This document shows, one piece after another, positions 12,190-23,699 of a stretch of DNA of 64,000 bases. The notes under the pieces were generated by a model. It was not told where the DNA came from. It ran no database searches and was given only the letters and a program-made list of their open reading frames with translations. The stretch spans positions 1,933,345 through 1,997,344 of the forward strand of contig MU004237.1 in assembly GCA_010405405.1 (NCBI GenBank). Direction: 5' to 3'. Origin of the DNA: Microthyrium microscopicum (lineage: Eukaryota > Ascomycota > Dothideomycetes > Microthyriales > Microthyriaceae). Each line of letters starts with the position of its first letter. Position 1 is the first letter of the stretch. Position numbers and translations under genes: made by a program.

Positions 12190-12673
12190 ATGATTAACAC
12201 AGAGTCTCTCGTCAGAGTAACTGTACACGTCAACCGAAAACCTGGAACAACAGAAGATGAATTCAACAAATACTGGTCATACAACCACGGACCGTTGGCA
12301 CTCGACTGGCTCACCCGTAATGGAGTCATAAAATATACACAGGTACGAAATATTCATAAAAGTCCTATCCAAAGTCAAGATCTGACGCATCCGATTTCCA
12401 TAGTTCCATACACCTTCTGAATGGAAAGCTCACGGGAAGAAAATGAGCGACGCTACAGGACGACCCATGTTTGCTTTCGACGGCTCAGCGGATTTCTACG
12501 TCCGAAAGTATGAAGATTTTGAAGCTTGTTTCTTGGATCCACATTACGAGAAGGTCATCAAGCCTGATGAGCAAAAGTTGATTGATATGGAGACCATTGC
12601 GGTGACGATTGGATATGAGTATGTTATGATTGAGGATGGAAAAGCGTTTACAGCACATGAAAGAACAGTCTAG
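12190..12673 (+). CDS. EthD-domain small protein
   Basis: 140-aa protein from two exons (12190-12342 and 12404-12673) joined in phase; the 61-bp intron starts gtacga and ends tccatag. The sequence fits the dimeric alpha/beta-barrel EthD family (PF07110): RVTVHVNRKPGTTEDEFNKYW, NHGPLALDWL, KYTQFHTPSEW, then DGSADFYVRKYEDFEACFLDPHY. Fungal members include small decarboxylase, cyclase or dehydratase-like proteins in polyketide and aromatic pathways, often beside oxidoreductases. The reaction here cannot be read from sequence. The start is the first ATG after a typical leader (cttcaaaATG). It is third in the regulator/AtuA/SDR/EthD block and probably co-regulated with it (inference). Confidence 0.88.
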
Positions 12674-13379
12674 AAATCGTATTCAGTAAAAGACGGCTGG
12701 CATTGGAAATGTAGAGACCAGCAATGCTTCCTACTAAGTTCTTTCTGAGCTCCACTTTACCCCATATTTTGAAAGATGAAACTTGACGGCTAATGCTGTC
12801 ACCAAATGTGGAGTGCATGTTTTCTGTGGGGTGCATATTTCCGTGCCGTAGAGCCATGAGGCAGGATGTTGAGAAATGGATATATCAAGACAATTCGGAT
12901 TCGCATTCACCTGCTACTGAAGTAGGCATGAGCCCACTAAATAGAAGTCGAGATGGTAGGTTGTGTGTCAGTTGGTCTCTTATTTATGTCTCAAAAAGAC
13001 ATGCACTATATACTACAATTACAACTTATTTATACAGGCCAAATACAGAGCCCCGTCTCCCATTACTTTTGAATATGGTAAGCGCTTCTAACACGCTAAA
13101 TAGACCGCTAATAACGCTGAGAAAAGTTCTTTCGGAATGGTGAAATGAGAAAATGCAACAGTTTAGTAGTTTCGGTGCCTTGGGTGGTGAAGTGGGAGAG
13201 AGGAGGAAATCTCCTCATTTTGCCGTTGGATTCATCGATGTGACAACTTTGTGTGGCGATGTGATTGGAGGGACGGGCGAATTGTCAGCGCGGCAATGTT
13301 GCTACGCTGGTTTGGGGAGGGTCGTGGAAAGCAAGGCAGCCTCTGTCGAGTGATTAAGGGAAGGATTATGATGTGGTGA
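12674..13379. other. Intergenic region between convergent genes
   Basis: About 700 bases between the EthD stop and the stop of the next minus-strand gene. An open frame at 12793-13143 exists but has no protein-like features or splice context. Nothing else is seen. Confidence 0.45.
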
Positions 13380-15042
13380 TTATATTATGGCGCCGGACGA
13401 TTTCGATCGTTTCTTCTTTTGCAACTTTTTCGAGGACTTCTTTTCTCCCTTTTTTATTTTCACCTCCAGTGCTGTATCCACGGCTGGAAGAGGTGGAAGC
13501 TCAACAGGTGATGTCCAGGAAACAGTAGTCTCACGACTTCGGCCTTGACCTTCAAGATGTGATCTTGCTTTACGAGGATCGGGATACCTTGAAGATACCT
13601 CTGGGGCAGATTTCGTGGTGGGTGCAAGAGAGATGTCGTCGTCGTTGTTGACCGACTGGCTTCCATTGGAGAATTTTCGCACAACCGGGTGGTTTGCTTC
13701 TGACATGGATTGGGACATATACTCTGCCAGCATTGGGGATGGATGATGTCCTGTAATGAGAAGGTTGCCAGATGGTGTTCTTATATGTGGTGTATGTCCC
13801 CAATCTGAAGACATACCGTCAGCACTGAAAGTCCTCAGGTCAAATTGCGGTCTGTTGGCAGCAAGAACTGGCTTGGGAGCATGAAGAGTTGGAAGGTGGC
13901 TTTCGCTAAAAGAGGTAAATCCAGGTGGAGCCAATGTGTTAAATGTCCCTCTAGTTGGTGATCGTACCTTGGGGGGTGGGTGATGTGCGAAATTGAAAGT
14001 TGATGCTGAGTAATGCGCTGGGTTCATGGATGGTACGGTGATGCTGTCTCCTGCTCTCGGCATTCGAACCCTGGGTGTGAGTTGTCCAGTCTCAGCAACA
14101 TGGGATAGACGATGATTTGATTCACTTAGATATGCAGATAAAGCTGGTCGCATATCTGAGCTTGACAGAGGCGTATCCGCTCTGGAAGCGCCATCTGTCA
14201 GTGCTGGTGGGCTCGGGCTACCATCTCTATTTGTTGAGCTTTCTCCGTAATGACTACTCATATCGGATCTGGACTTCCTATCGCGCCGATATTGGTCGTC
14301 TATGGCTATGGGAATGTCAGTGTCATATCTTCCACCTTGCGCATTGAGCTTACAGCTTTTGCCTGGTGACCGCACCCGACCTTCCAACGCATCCAATGTT
14401 GACATGTAGATGCCACTGGAATCAGACTCTGAACGCTGATATTCGTAGAGCTGTTCCATAGACACGCCAAACGAAGTAGCCAACGACTCTAATGTAAAGC
14501 TCGGTATTCGAGGAGTCTGCTCAGGCCTCCCGAGACTAAGTCGAGGTATAGCAAACTCCGAGCCAGGTATTTCTGGAGGGGGTAGTCGACCGCTTGGACT
14601 TCCGAAAAGTGATGCTGGAGGACTAGGAAAGGCGGACGTAACGGGGCTCCCGGGCATAGGAGTGTTGGTCTGAGAAATCCAAACGCCTTCCACCTCTATG
14701 CCTCGTTGTAGTGCTCGAATCCCAAACGGTATTTCGTCAATCTCAGCCATTACTCGAGCCTCGATATCGATGTCAATCCTCTTCGGAAAGGTTGAAGCTC
14801 CTATGGGCCCTTGCAGCTTGATGTACTTTCGATTCTTGTGCCATGCATACCAGTTTTTGAGAAGACCAAGACTTATTGTTATAATCTATTCGGTTAGAAA
14901 AGGAACGCAATCGCCCGCCGTACTTTACTCACCAGGAGCCCGAAAAGTACCTGTCGCTGCATTAGTGAAGATTTATCACTGAGGGTTGGGATCTTACAAA
15001 AGTCATCTGTAGCCACAGCGCCCATGCTAGAAAGAACACCAT
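13380..15042 (-). CDS. Membrane-anchored, disordered fungal protein of unknown function
   Basis: Predicted 522-aa protein from three exons: 15042-14998 (15 codons), 14950-14933 (only 18 nt) and 14885-13380. The joins are in frame and restore one hydrophobic segment (about residues 1-30, MVFFLAWALWLQ...VLFGLLIITISLGLL) followed by basic residues (KNWYAWHKNRKY), so it is probably a membrane anchor with a cytosolic tail. Residues from about 80 on are rich in Ser/Pro/Thr and look disordered, with many possible phosphorylation sites. The C-terminus is strongly basic (KKGEKKSSKKLQKKKRSKSS). I do not recognise the family. The start is supported by an in-frame stop just upstream and by the conserved-looking hydrophobic reading after splicing; an alternative start inside exon 3 would lose the anchor. 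Confidence 0.72.
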
Positions 15043-16958
15043 AATGCAGGGTCGGATTGAAACCTATGGAGCAAAGATGGTCAGGCATAAAAGCTCATAT
15101 AACTGGCCTGAAAAGCCTAAAACAATATGAAGGATGTTGAAGATTGCACTAAGAACATTGGAAATCGTGAAGGATACAAGAACAGGATGTTTGTTGTCGG
15201 CCAAAGGTCCCGGTATTCGATGTCCGGTATTCGATGGCAGCGGTTGTCCAAAAGACTGGCGGTTGATGTGGTCAAGCTCGACTCGAAGTTTTATTTTCAG
15301 GCGATGAAACCAATTTCAGGTAGCTACGTATGAGGCGGAGATCAGAGTCGTTATTTCTCGCGAACTGGGTAGTCGCTTCTGTGCACGTCTTCACGTTGAC
15401 AGATACCTCAGTCACGATTGAGATTTAACTTGCCACAAGCGCCATGACGTTGTCGGTTTTGATCCTTCAGATGAATTATGTAAACTTTGACGGACATTTT
15501 CACGAGGCTTGTAGCTGCTTTGTTTCTCCTAGTCGTTGAGTCTTAAAATCCTGGGGCAAAAATGGAACAAGTTCAGCTTGGTGTTGAGTGCGACCCTTGG
15601 TTATTGCTGCTTTAACTTTCGAGTGTTGGTATGTTCAGGAACATGGCAGCGACCTGGACGATTGCGACTGCCTAAGTGGTATATCCGGAGGAAACCGAGT
15701 TGTTGCGCTCCCTTGTTCTTTCTCTTCACGTTCGTGATAAGTAGACGGGAAGGTGCATACTAGCTCCGCGATGTGCAACTCTAGCCTTTCTCCGGATGGT
15801 TCGTGTATTTTCAACGTTCTCGTGGACTACCTAAGAACAGGAAAGAAATTATGTGCTCACTTACCGGCGTGACAACAACTTAGTGTTGTGATTACCCACT
15901 CCCCTTCCAGTCCAATGGCACCAGGTGAATATAATGAGCCAGTAGGTTATTAACAGCGACGTTTTTCGTTTCGGGCGAACGGTAATGCCATGGTAGTTAT
16001 TAAAACGACCTCTTGAGGTATTGCGTGGGCGTCGAGATAGCCGCAATGATTTGGAGATGCGGGATTCTGTAGGAAGTGGATAGGAATGACGGCGAGGAGG
16101 TTTGAAAGTGGCTGGTATATCAAGCTGTTGTACCAGCATCTGGAAATTATGCCCGATTACGCCAATGTCTAGTCTCCTTACATAAAATCTGTCAAGCGGT
16201 GCGGACCTCTCCGGGAGTCGGAAGTCGAATCGTGCCAGTCGAGTTGAAGTTAGACGAATTGAAGGCTCAATAGCTGCGTCACTGTCCCTTGGAGGACTTG
16301 GAGGCTCTTTGATGGACCTAAAAGCCGGGCATTTCCGTCCGCGCTGGTAGGCTGTTGACTTCCTGCGTGTCCAACAATGCAAGGTTCCAGTACATTGTGG
16401 AGTGGATTGGGAAGATGGAGCACGAGCTGATAGAACTCCTTCAGAAAAAAGTCGAAATAGGACAGAGAGGGGAGTAGGAAAACAGCATCTGGCTAGGATC
16501 AGCATAATAATAGAGTGCTACATGGGTCGCGTTTACTACCATATGTCACCCATTATTATTGTCATATTGGTTGTAGAGAGATCGATATTTGCCAGTGAAT
16601 CCTTCCACGCCATGTAAAGAATGGCTGTCGCAATGACCACCCTTGGGATCAGCTGGCTTGCCATGCTTGGGGATTCTAGAGCAGGGGATGACGATCCAGA
16701 ATATTGCCCAGAAGCAGGAATGCTGCTGTGAACGAACCATTCTCCAAGGGGAAAACCTTGATGTTGTTAATATATGACTATGAGGATGTAGATATTCAAT
16801 ATCGGATATGCCAGGGTCCTGGTCAGGTTGTTTGAACTGGTCATAAAACAAGGTTCAATAGAGTAAGATCAAGGATCAAGGATTGGCTAAATCAGGTACC
16901 ACACACAAAGGTATGTACAACACGAGTTCGGCCTCTTTCACTGATATTGTTGATCTTC
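15043..16958. other. Gene-poor region
   Basis: About 1.9 kb without a convincing gene. A 214-codon minus-strand open frame (15861-16505) is long for chance but has low-complexity, Arg-rich content, no recognisable domain and no splice partners; I treat it as doubtful. The first few hundred bases hold the promoter of the membrane-anchored protein gene. Confidence 0.4.
15861..16505 (-). CDS. Doubtful hypothetical ORF, 214 codons
   Basis: An uninterrupted minus-strand frame with a hydrophobic start (MLILARCCFPTPLSVLFRLF) and an Arg/Pro/Ser-rich body. No domain, motif or neighbour supports it. It could be a species-specific protein, a gene remnant or a chance frame. It is listed because nothing else explains 15.0-16.9 kb. 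Confidence 0.2.
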   Translation of the reverse strand: MLILARCCFPTPLSVLFRLFSEGVLSARAPSSQSTPQCTGTLHCWTRRKSTAYQRGRKCPAFRSIKEPPSPPRDSDAAIEPSIRLTSTRLARFDFRLPERSAPLDRFYVRRLDIGVIGHNFQMLVQQLDIPATFKPPRRHSYPLPTESRISKSLRLSRRPRNTSRGRFNNYHGITVRPKRKTSLLITYWLIIFTWCHWTGRGVGNHNTKLLSRR

Positions 16959-17535
16959 CTAGATCTTCAAAGAGCCCCGTAGAACAACTTCCAGATTCGT
17001 TGGTGCTGCCAACTTTTGATAATGCATCTCAGGGAGGCTCGAGAAAAATTCCGTGTGAACATCAGAACGCTCATCTCTAGCTAACCACATCATGGAATCA
17101 AAAAACGTGGCCACCGGGAACGCGGTCTTCAACTTCTCTAGAATGCCACAAGCCGAAAGCATTTTGGGTAGTTGATCGGTAGGATATTCTGTGTAAACGA
17201 GGCCAACACACGTGGCCCTAACTTCGTGATAGATATTGAGAACAAGCTTAGGATCAACTTTTCCTAGCAGTCCCCTAGCATACCGCCTTTCACTAGGGTT
17301 TGACTGAAAGGAAACAAGGTCGGTATTCTTGATTCAGACTTTCTGTCATCTGCATATCAATCAGACTAGAAGGATAGCCCCAAGCTATTGTTGTTGTCAA
17401 AATAGTCGAAAAAGAGTTGTCAAGAAGACAAAAACGTTGAAAATAGTAAACAAAAGACATACCTTGATGGTCCAGATCAGCCAGGATAGTCCTAGAAGTG
17501 ACTTTCCAAAAATCGTTCTTGAGAGCCAGATTTCT
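16959..17535 (-). pseudogene. Decayed 3' part of an unidentified protein gene
   Basis: On the minus strand a 73-nt exon-like block (17535-17463: RNLALKNDFWKVTSRTILAD...) joins in phase, across a GT-AG intron (17462-17385), to a block reading AWGYPSSLIDMQMTEV. That block ends in TGA at 17336-17334. The same frame then continues for 123 sense codons (for example RRYARGLLGKVDPKLVLNIY, FPVATFFDSMMWLARDERSD, FFSSLPEMHYQKLA) to a stop at 16959. The downstream part is clearly protein-like, so the TGA looks like a nonsense mutation; a C-to-T change of CGA would create it. Further short protein-like pieces with stops occur upstream near 17,831-17,975. I do not recognise the family. It could instead be a live gene whose exons I have mis-joined. 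Confidence 0.5.
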
Positions 17536-18390
17536 CTAGCAAGGAAGCGTAGCGTGGAGCAAGGCCTCTCCCCATACTGTTACTAACCCTACTACGCCGC
17601 ACGCGAAGATAGTACGCGGGATGATCATTGGCCCCCAGGAATTAATCTATCTTTCTAGATTGCTAACTTTCCATTCGGCCCGTCTTCCTTCGAAGATACC
17701 TGCCTTTCTGTCGAACGTAGCTGAGAATCATCTGTACTCGCCTGTGGTAGAGTAATCTATGGTAGGTTCAGCCGCGGTGCAGATTGTGCAGCAACGTAGG
17801 TCAAGTAGCATATAGTGAGCAAATGCAGGATTAGGAAAAACCCTGTGTTGGAGGTCCTAGAACAGTTGCAGAATTCGTACAATGCTAATCTTCGTTCATA
17901 ATATTGAGTAAGTAAAATGGTGAATCTGCGATACCTTGAAGCAGTTGTATGACAGTACCTGGACAATGCTAGAAGTACCTCTTTTGTGCCTTTCGAATTT
18001 CATGGCAAGCCAAATATTTTGCAGTAATGCAAAGAAAACGTCCGCCTGGGACTCGATCAGTTATTGAAGAACTGAAAGCAAGGGGAGACCTACTTGGCGA
18101 TCCACCCACTGTCACTTGCTTAGCGGCAGTTACACAACTTCAATCCATTACCACATTACCATACTCTTTGGTAATTCTCCAAGGTATTGATCATTCAAAT
18201 ACCAGGGGAGAATGATATGATTGCGTTAAATTATCAGGACTAACTACCTCGTAGCTATGCGCTGGGATCGTCTTCATTTGGAAGTTCTGTTTTTATCCGG
18301 ATCGCTCGAGGGGGTATCATGATGCTGAGGTAAAAAACCCGGTCAAGGGAGTCATATGCTGGGAACGTAACGTCGTACTTCGGATGTGAT
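17536..18390. other. Gene-poor region with possible gene remnants
   Basis: No intact gene is visible. On the minus strand a short protein-like reading with internal stops (around 17,831-17,975) may be the upstream part of the decayed gene at 17 kb. On the plus strand 18027-18215 reads as a 62-codon frame (MQRKRPPGTRSVIEELKARG...), plausible as protein but without any support. Confidence 0.35.
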
Positions 18391-20069
18391 CTACTTGCGA
18401 ACAATTTTCAAGAGAGGAGCAATTCGAACTCGTTTGCTGAGACCGACCCGGTGAGGCCCTTTTCCATCCCGTGAAACACCAGTAGATTTGGTCGTCTTCG
18501 TCTTGATTTGAATCGACTTTAGTTCTTCGCCAAGTGTGATGTTCTCTTTTGCCTGATCGGGTTCACTGGGCTCCTTTGGAATTTCTTCGTCTTCCGTCTT
18601 AAGCAGGGGAAAGTCGGCAGCTTTTTCTGTCAATTGCTTGACTGCATTGTCGCTCTCTTCCATGATGACTTTGTCAAGATCTTGAACTGCGGCTTCGTCG
18701 TCCAGAACTTTGACTGGAGTTGTCACAGAGCCTTTCTTGGGTCGACCACGACCCCGTTTCTTCGCCATCTTCTCAGTCTGAGGCGTTTGAGTCTCGTCCA
18801 CAACTTCTTGATGTTGATCTGGATGGTTTTCTGTTGCTTGTAGTAGAGGAATTTCAACGACGACCTTAGATTTCGAGTCAACCTCTGAATTGGTGGTTAA
18901 GCCTTGAAAAGTTGTAGTGTCCACAGCTGTAATCTCTCGTGGTTCCGGAGGATCTTCATCGGATACCGCGATGACATCAGCATTTCCCTCCTTGGCTTCT
19001 TCTTCATCCGCCACTTCGGGCTCTGTAACAGACTTTCTTGGTCGTCCTCTCTTCTTTCGCTTTTCCTTCTGCGCAGCTGGCTTTGGAGTCTCCATTTGCA
19101 GCTCGTCGGTCTCGCCATCCTCAGGTTTCGAACGCTTCCGTTTCATTTTGGAGGTTGACTTATCGGTCAATGGAGTGTCAATTGGTTCAACATGATCCTG
19201 AGAAGTGATCTCGAGTATCTGCGGAGTACCAGGAGGCGTCCAATTTTCCTGCACTATGGGCTGTTCAACCATTGCAGCCGCCGTTACATTCTCTTGCGCG
19301 ACATCTGTTTCTGGGTTCTTATCGGTGTTGACCACGGCATCATCAGTGTTCAGAGTCGGTTCTTCGAGAAGTGCAACTTGATCTTCGACTCCCTTGGTCT
19401 AAATTAGCTTTGAAGCAACGCTAACAACAATAGCCACGTACCGCTTCAGAATTGATCAATTGTGACCAATTAAGTGATGATTTGACCTTTTCGCCATCCA
19501 CCAACTCCCCAGCATATTCTGGAACTGTAGAAAGTTCCGGTGGTCCCATATGCATGTGCATTTGCTCTAGAACTCTCCGCTGTGTTGCAGATGTATCAGG
19601 AATCGTGCTAGCCCCTTCAGAAAACATGGTATGCGGTTGGTGCTGGTTGAATTCTTCCTGCATACTTGGCGGAAGATTCCAAACTGTGCCGCCATCCACT
19701 GGTTGAGTTGTGTGCATCACGGAGTATTGTTCGCCAACGCTCTGTGGAATCAGAACATGATCACTGCTAGAGCCTTCTTCTCTATCCGCCTGAACTACGG
19801 GCGATCGTTGAATAAGGGATCGTTTGCGCTTTTTGGAAGTCGGGGTCTCCTGATGCGATATGCTCCCTTTCGATATGGGCGCAATTGGTGAGGACTCCAC
19901 GTCGTAAATAGACGTTTTCTTTGCTATGTAACGCGTTAGATGGAGATATCAGCCATTGAGTGCGCTTACCTGACGCGTTTGTTGTTGACATGGATCGTCG
20001 AGTTGGAACTGGTGAGATTGGAGCATCGAGTCCATCCTCATCATCGGAGTCCTGGATTACTCTAGGCAT
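18391..20069 (-). CDS. AT-hook chromatin-type protein
   Basis: 529-aa protein from three exons (20069-19970, 19923-19442, 19398-18391) with phase-consistent GT-AG introns of 46 and 43 bp. The N-terminus is acidic (MPRVIQDSDDEDG) and the body is disordered and highly charged, with a basic nuclear-localisation-like patch (SKKRKRSLIQR). Two AT-hook cores are visible: KKRGRPRKS (about residue 309) and KKRGRGRPKKG (about 407). The C-terminus, RVGLSKRVRIAPLLKIVRK, resembles a conserved tail of a fungal AT-hook family. It is likely a nuclear protein binding AT-rich DNA through minor-groove contacts (family knowledge). It lies about 0.9 kb from the edge of a RIP-degraded AT-rich island, which may be coincidence. 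The start is the first ATG of the reading frame. Confidence 0.82.
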
Positions 20070-20966
20070 GTTGATAGACCTATCGATCAACTATTGCAGT
20101 GAGCTGTCGCGGGAGTGGCATGAGTGGGGAATTGCGACGCGTCGAGAATTGAAGAATGTTACACGTAGTCACGTGCCAGTGACGATTCGCGTCGTTCCTT
20201 CCCGAATCCCGTCTTACAACTTTGAAAAAAAGACTCTACAAATACAAAGGCCCAAATTCATGCACGTACCTTAACTTAACGAAGAGATTAGAGGTGTACG
20301 ATCACGTTCTGATGTTATTACCCCAACTTCGACAGCCAGTCGAGATAGCGAATCCCAGGTCGTTCAAGACACACTCGATCTCTTAATCAGTTTGCTAAAA
20401 GCTCGAGAAAAATAGACATAATCATCACTCGCAGCAGTACTTCATCTTTCTATGGTTACAATTGTGTATACCGTATCCTGCGAAACGTAAAGCCCATAAA
20501 TACGACGAATGAGCTTGGAATTCTCTCATCCGAGGTTGCCACCCCGACGGACCAATCTCAAAGTGCCCACCACCTGTGCCTCCTTACTCGTGGTCCACGG
20601 GGCTTCGCACATTCAGTTTGCCAATGGTGGGCAAAAGGAAACCGATAACATCACGCCTAATTTGGAAAAGTACAACTTTGCGACTTTTGGAGGACCTGAA
20701 TGCATGTCCAATCATATGCAAACTGACACCGAGCAACTGACCCTTTGGAGTGGTAGGGTTACTATCATAACTCCACTTCGTGAAGATGATCACCCGCTGT
20801 GACGTATAACTGTGGGACGTTTGGCATTTTGCGGGGAAGCCAAAAGTCTGGGGAAACTGCATCGGAAGGCTTCCGCAACTTCTTTTATTGGGGAGCGTTA
20901 GCAGATAATTATTGAACAGGATTTGAACAGGATTTGAATTCCATAGCTTTTTGCTACTAACCTGAT
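20070..20966. other. Promoter side of the AT-hook gene up to the island edge
   Basis: About 900 bases of gene-like composition with no convincing gene. The part next to 20,070 is the AT-hook promoter. Near the right end lie two overlapping copies of ttgaacaggatttgaa (20912-20927, 20923-20938) and actaacctgat (20956-20966), both of which recur in mutated form at the other edge of the island. Confidence 0.45.
20912..20966. repeat. Left flanking repeat of AT-rich island 1
   Basis: TTGAACAGGATTTGAA (in two overlapping copies, 11-base period) followed by ACTAACCTGAT. The partner at 32955-32984 reads TTGAATAGGATTTAAA then ACTAACCCGAT. Differences within the two blocks are transitions only. The spacing between blocks differs (17 versus 3 bases for the nearest copies). 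Confidence 0.45.
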
Positions 20967-23261
20967 GGAGGGCTGATCCGCGCTAGTGGCGTAAATGTGT
21001 ATTATTAAGTAGGGATAAATGGTGTTATATAAATTTCCCCTATACGCGTTTTTAGGTCATAATCTAGCGTATTTTGACTATAACGCTATTAAATAATACC
21101 TAAAATAGACCCTATTTGAAAGGAATTAGCTATAATAACTAGCGTTATAGTATTATTATTAATGCTTTATGTCCTAATTAAGGAAGAGCTTTAAGAATAT
21201 AGTTATTAACCTCTGCCTAAATATATTTATTGTAATTAGAGTCTTAAAGATAGATCTAATTGCCTAATGGTAATAGAATATTAGTAACTACTTTAAATTA
21301 GTAGAGGATAATATCTATAGTACTAATTAGTATATAATAGATTTAAGAAGGATGAAATCTTATAGCTAGTAGAGCTATTTAACCTTAAGAATATTATAAT
21401 TCTATACTGTCTCTATTTACTAGAGAAGGGCCTATTTCTACTTTATATAGTATTATATAGGTTAGCAAAAATCTATACTTATAATAATATTTATTAGCAC
21501 TTTGGAAGAAGTATAATATACCTAAAGACTTGCTTTAACGCTACTATTATATATCTTAACTAAAGATATATAGATACGCTATTAAGATTCTATCTATTAT
21601 TAATACTAAATTGAATTTATTAGTACTCTAAAGTAATTAATTAAGCTAGTAATAGTAATCTATTTTAGGGTTATATTAATGGTACCTATATTAATATCTA
21701 TAGGCTAATAAGTCCTATCTAAAGGTTATTATATTCTAGATATAATAAAGTATATTATATTAAATACTAGGTTATCTATTACTTTAATAGATTAATAATA
21801 GTAATAGATTTAGCATATTTAGAAAGTTTAAACAATTTAGGTATATTAATAGCGTTAGGTCTTAAAGATAGACTTTAATAGGTTAGTTTCTATACCGTTA
21901 AGATATAATAATATAATAACTTACCTATTTAGATATTTAATGGCGGTCTAAAACTATAGCTGTATAGCAACGTAGTATATCTAAATAACGACTTAATAAT
22001 GTTGCCTTTCTAAGGTATTTTGACCCTAGAATAGTGCTAATTAAATAAAGAGATATTAAAATATTATGTTGCTATTAAATAGGTGTTTAGTAATATGAAA
22101 GTATTCTTTAAGGGAGGGATATTAGATTTTAGGCTTAGGTTAAGGATAGGATTAATGCCTATTAGCGCCTATATATCTATTAGCTTCCTGTTAGCTAATT
22201 GTTATACTTATTTTAGAGGGAATATTATTTCTACTCGCTTTAAGATAGATCTACCTATAATTAAACGATACCTTAATCTAGGTAGTATATTTAATAGCTA
22301 GACACTATTAAATTTATAAGACTAGGGTAATTTAAATAGTATAGAATAGTTATAATAGTAGTTAAAGAGGTAGAAGTTATAAAGTAAAGTTAGATATTCT
22401 TACTAAAGGAGAAGAAGTTAATAGAGTAGAGTTAGCTAATTATTTAACTCTTTTATATACTTTTAAAGCTTTTAGTGTCTATTGTAATATTTCTATAAAA
22501 ACTAGATTCTATCTTTACTACTAATTTATATAAGAAATACTAGCCTAACCTTTATAATTATAATTAACCTAAAGACTCCCTTAATAACTTCTTTATCTTT
22601 ATTATCTTTAAGTAAGCTACTTTTACTTCTTTCCTTAATTTTATAACTTTATCTACTCCACTATTACTACTACTACTATTAATTTTACTACTAATAACTA
22701 TATTATCTTAAGTACTAGACTTATTAGAATTAATCTTTTCTAACTAAGTAACTAGGCTATTATAAATACTTATAATTCTATTAACCCTAGATATAGAAGT
22801 TTAAGTTCTACGCGTAGGTGCTAAAACTAGCGTTATAGTAGGTTAAGTTTAAATAAGTAGAGCTAGTAGGGTTGCTATAGCGTTATTACTACTTTTTACT
22901 ACTAGCGTAGTAGTAGGAAGTTAAGTCTCTAAAACTATAGCATCTTTAGGTTTAATAATTATTATCTTAAGATCTTTAGGTTAAATACTAGATAGAAGTG
23001 CTCTCTTCTTAGCGTAGGTTAGGCTTAAAGATATATAGAGCTTTATAACTTTTTTACGCTATTTTTAGATAGTAACTTAAGTTGCTCTTCTTAAGTTTAT
23101 ATAATTCTAATAACTATTATAGGTTTCTATAAAGTTATCTAAAGTAATATAGAATTTATTTATTAATATATTATGTCTTAACTTATCTTCTAGTTTAATA
23201 TAGCGTTAAGTAATTACTTGTTTAATTGCTTATTAAATAGCTTATTTAGAGGGTCCTTAGG
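20967..23261. other. RIP-degraded AT-rich repeat DNA, left of Gypsy relic 1
   Basis: Extremely AT-rich, with stop codons in every frame and dominated by TA dinucleotides. No domain could be read with confidence. It continues in 32008-32954 beyond the Gypsy relic, so the two pieces probably belonged to one or more older repeats into which the retrotransposon inserted. Confidence 0.6.
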
Positions 23262-23266
23262 GTAAA

Positions 23267-23626
23267 TATTAGGAATTAAACCTAATGAACTCTCTAAGAT
23301 AGGTATTATAGCCTAAGTACCTTAGCCTAATAGCTATTAGAAGCTAGCAGAGCTGCTTCTTTAGCTTTAGTATATTCTATAGTTAAGAGAACTAATAGGT
23401 TCTTAACTATTATAATTAGTAGCTAAGCATACTTTTAAGGTACCTTAGCTTATAGATAGACTACTCTAGCTTAGAGAGAAACCTTAAAGGTTCCTAAGTA
23501 ATAAGATAGAGGCTAAGGAATTTCTTTATAGTTTCTTAGTAATTACTTCTATCCTTATTTCTATATATCTAATTTATTAAGTATCTTATAATCTTTTTAC
23601 TTACTTTATAACCCTAATCTCTAATA
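23267..23626 (+). repeat. 5' LTR of Gypsy relic 1
   Basis: 360 bp, paired with an equally long copy at 31643-32002. Starts tattaggaattaaac and ends ctctaata; in the segments compared by eye the two copies differ by C/T and G/A transitions only. Confidence 0.85.
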
Positions 23627-23699
23627 TTATAATTACTTTTTACTAATAGAGTGCCTATAAAGCTTTTTCTTTAAAATACTATAATTAGTTATAAATAAT

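Noticed and set aside
12793-13143. 116-codon plus-strand frame after the EthD gene
   Set aside because: Composition is not protein-like and there is no promoter or splice context.
18027-18215. 62-codon plus-strand frame (MQRKRPPGTRSV...)
   Set aside because: Plausible composition but too short, no family match and surrounded by gene remnants.
22083-22301. A 72-codon open frame inside AT-rich island 1
   Set aside because: Isolated in stop-ridden RIP DNA, with no domain and amino-acid content typical of AT-rich noise.
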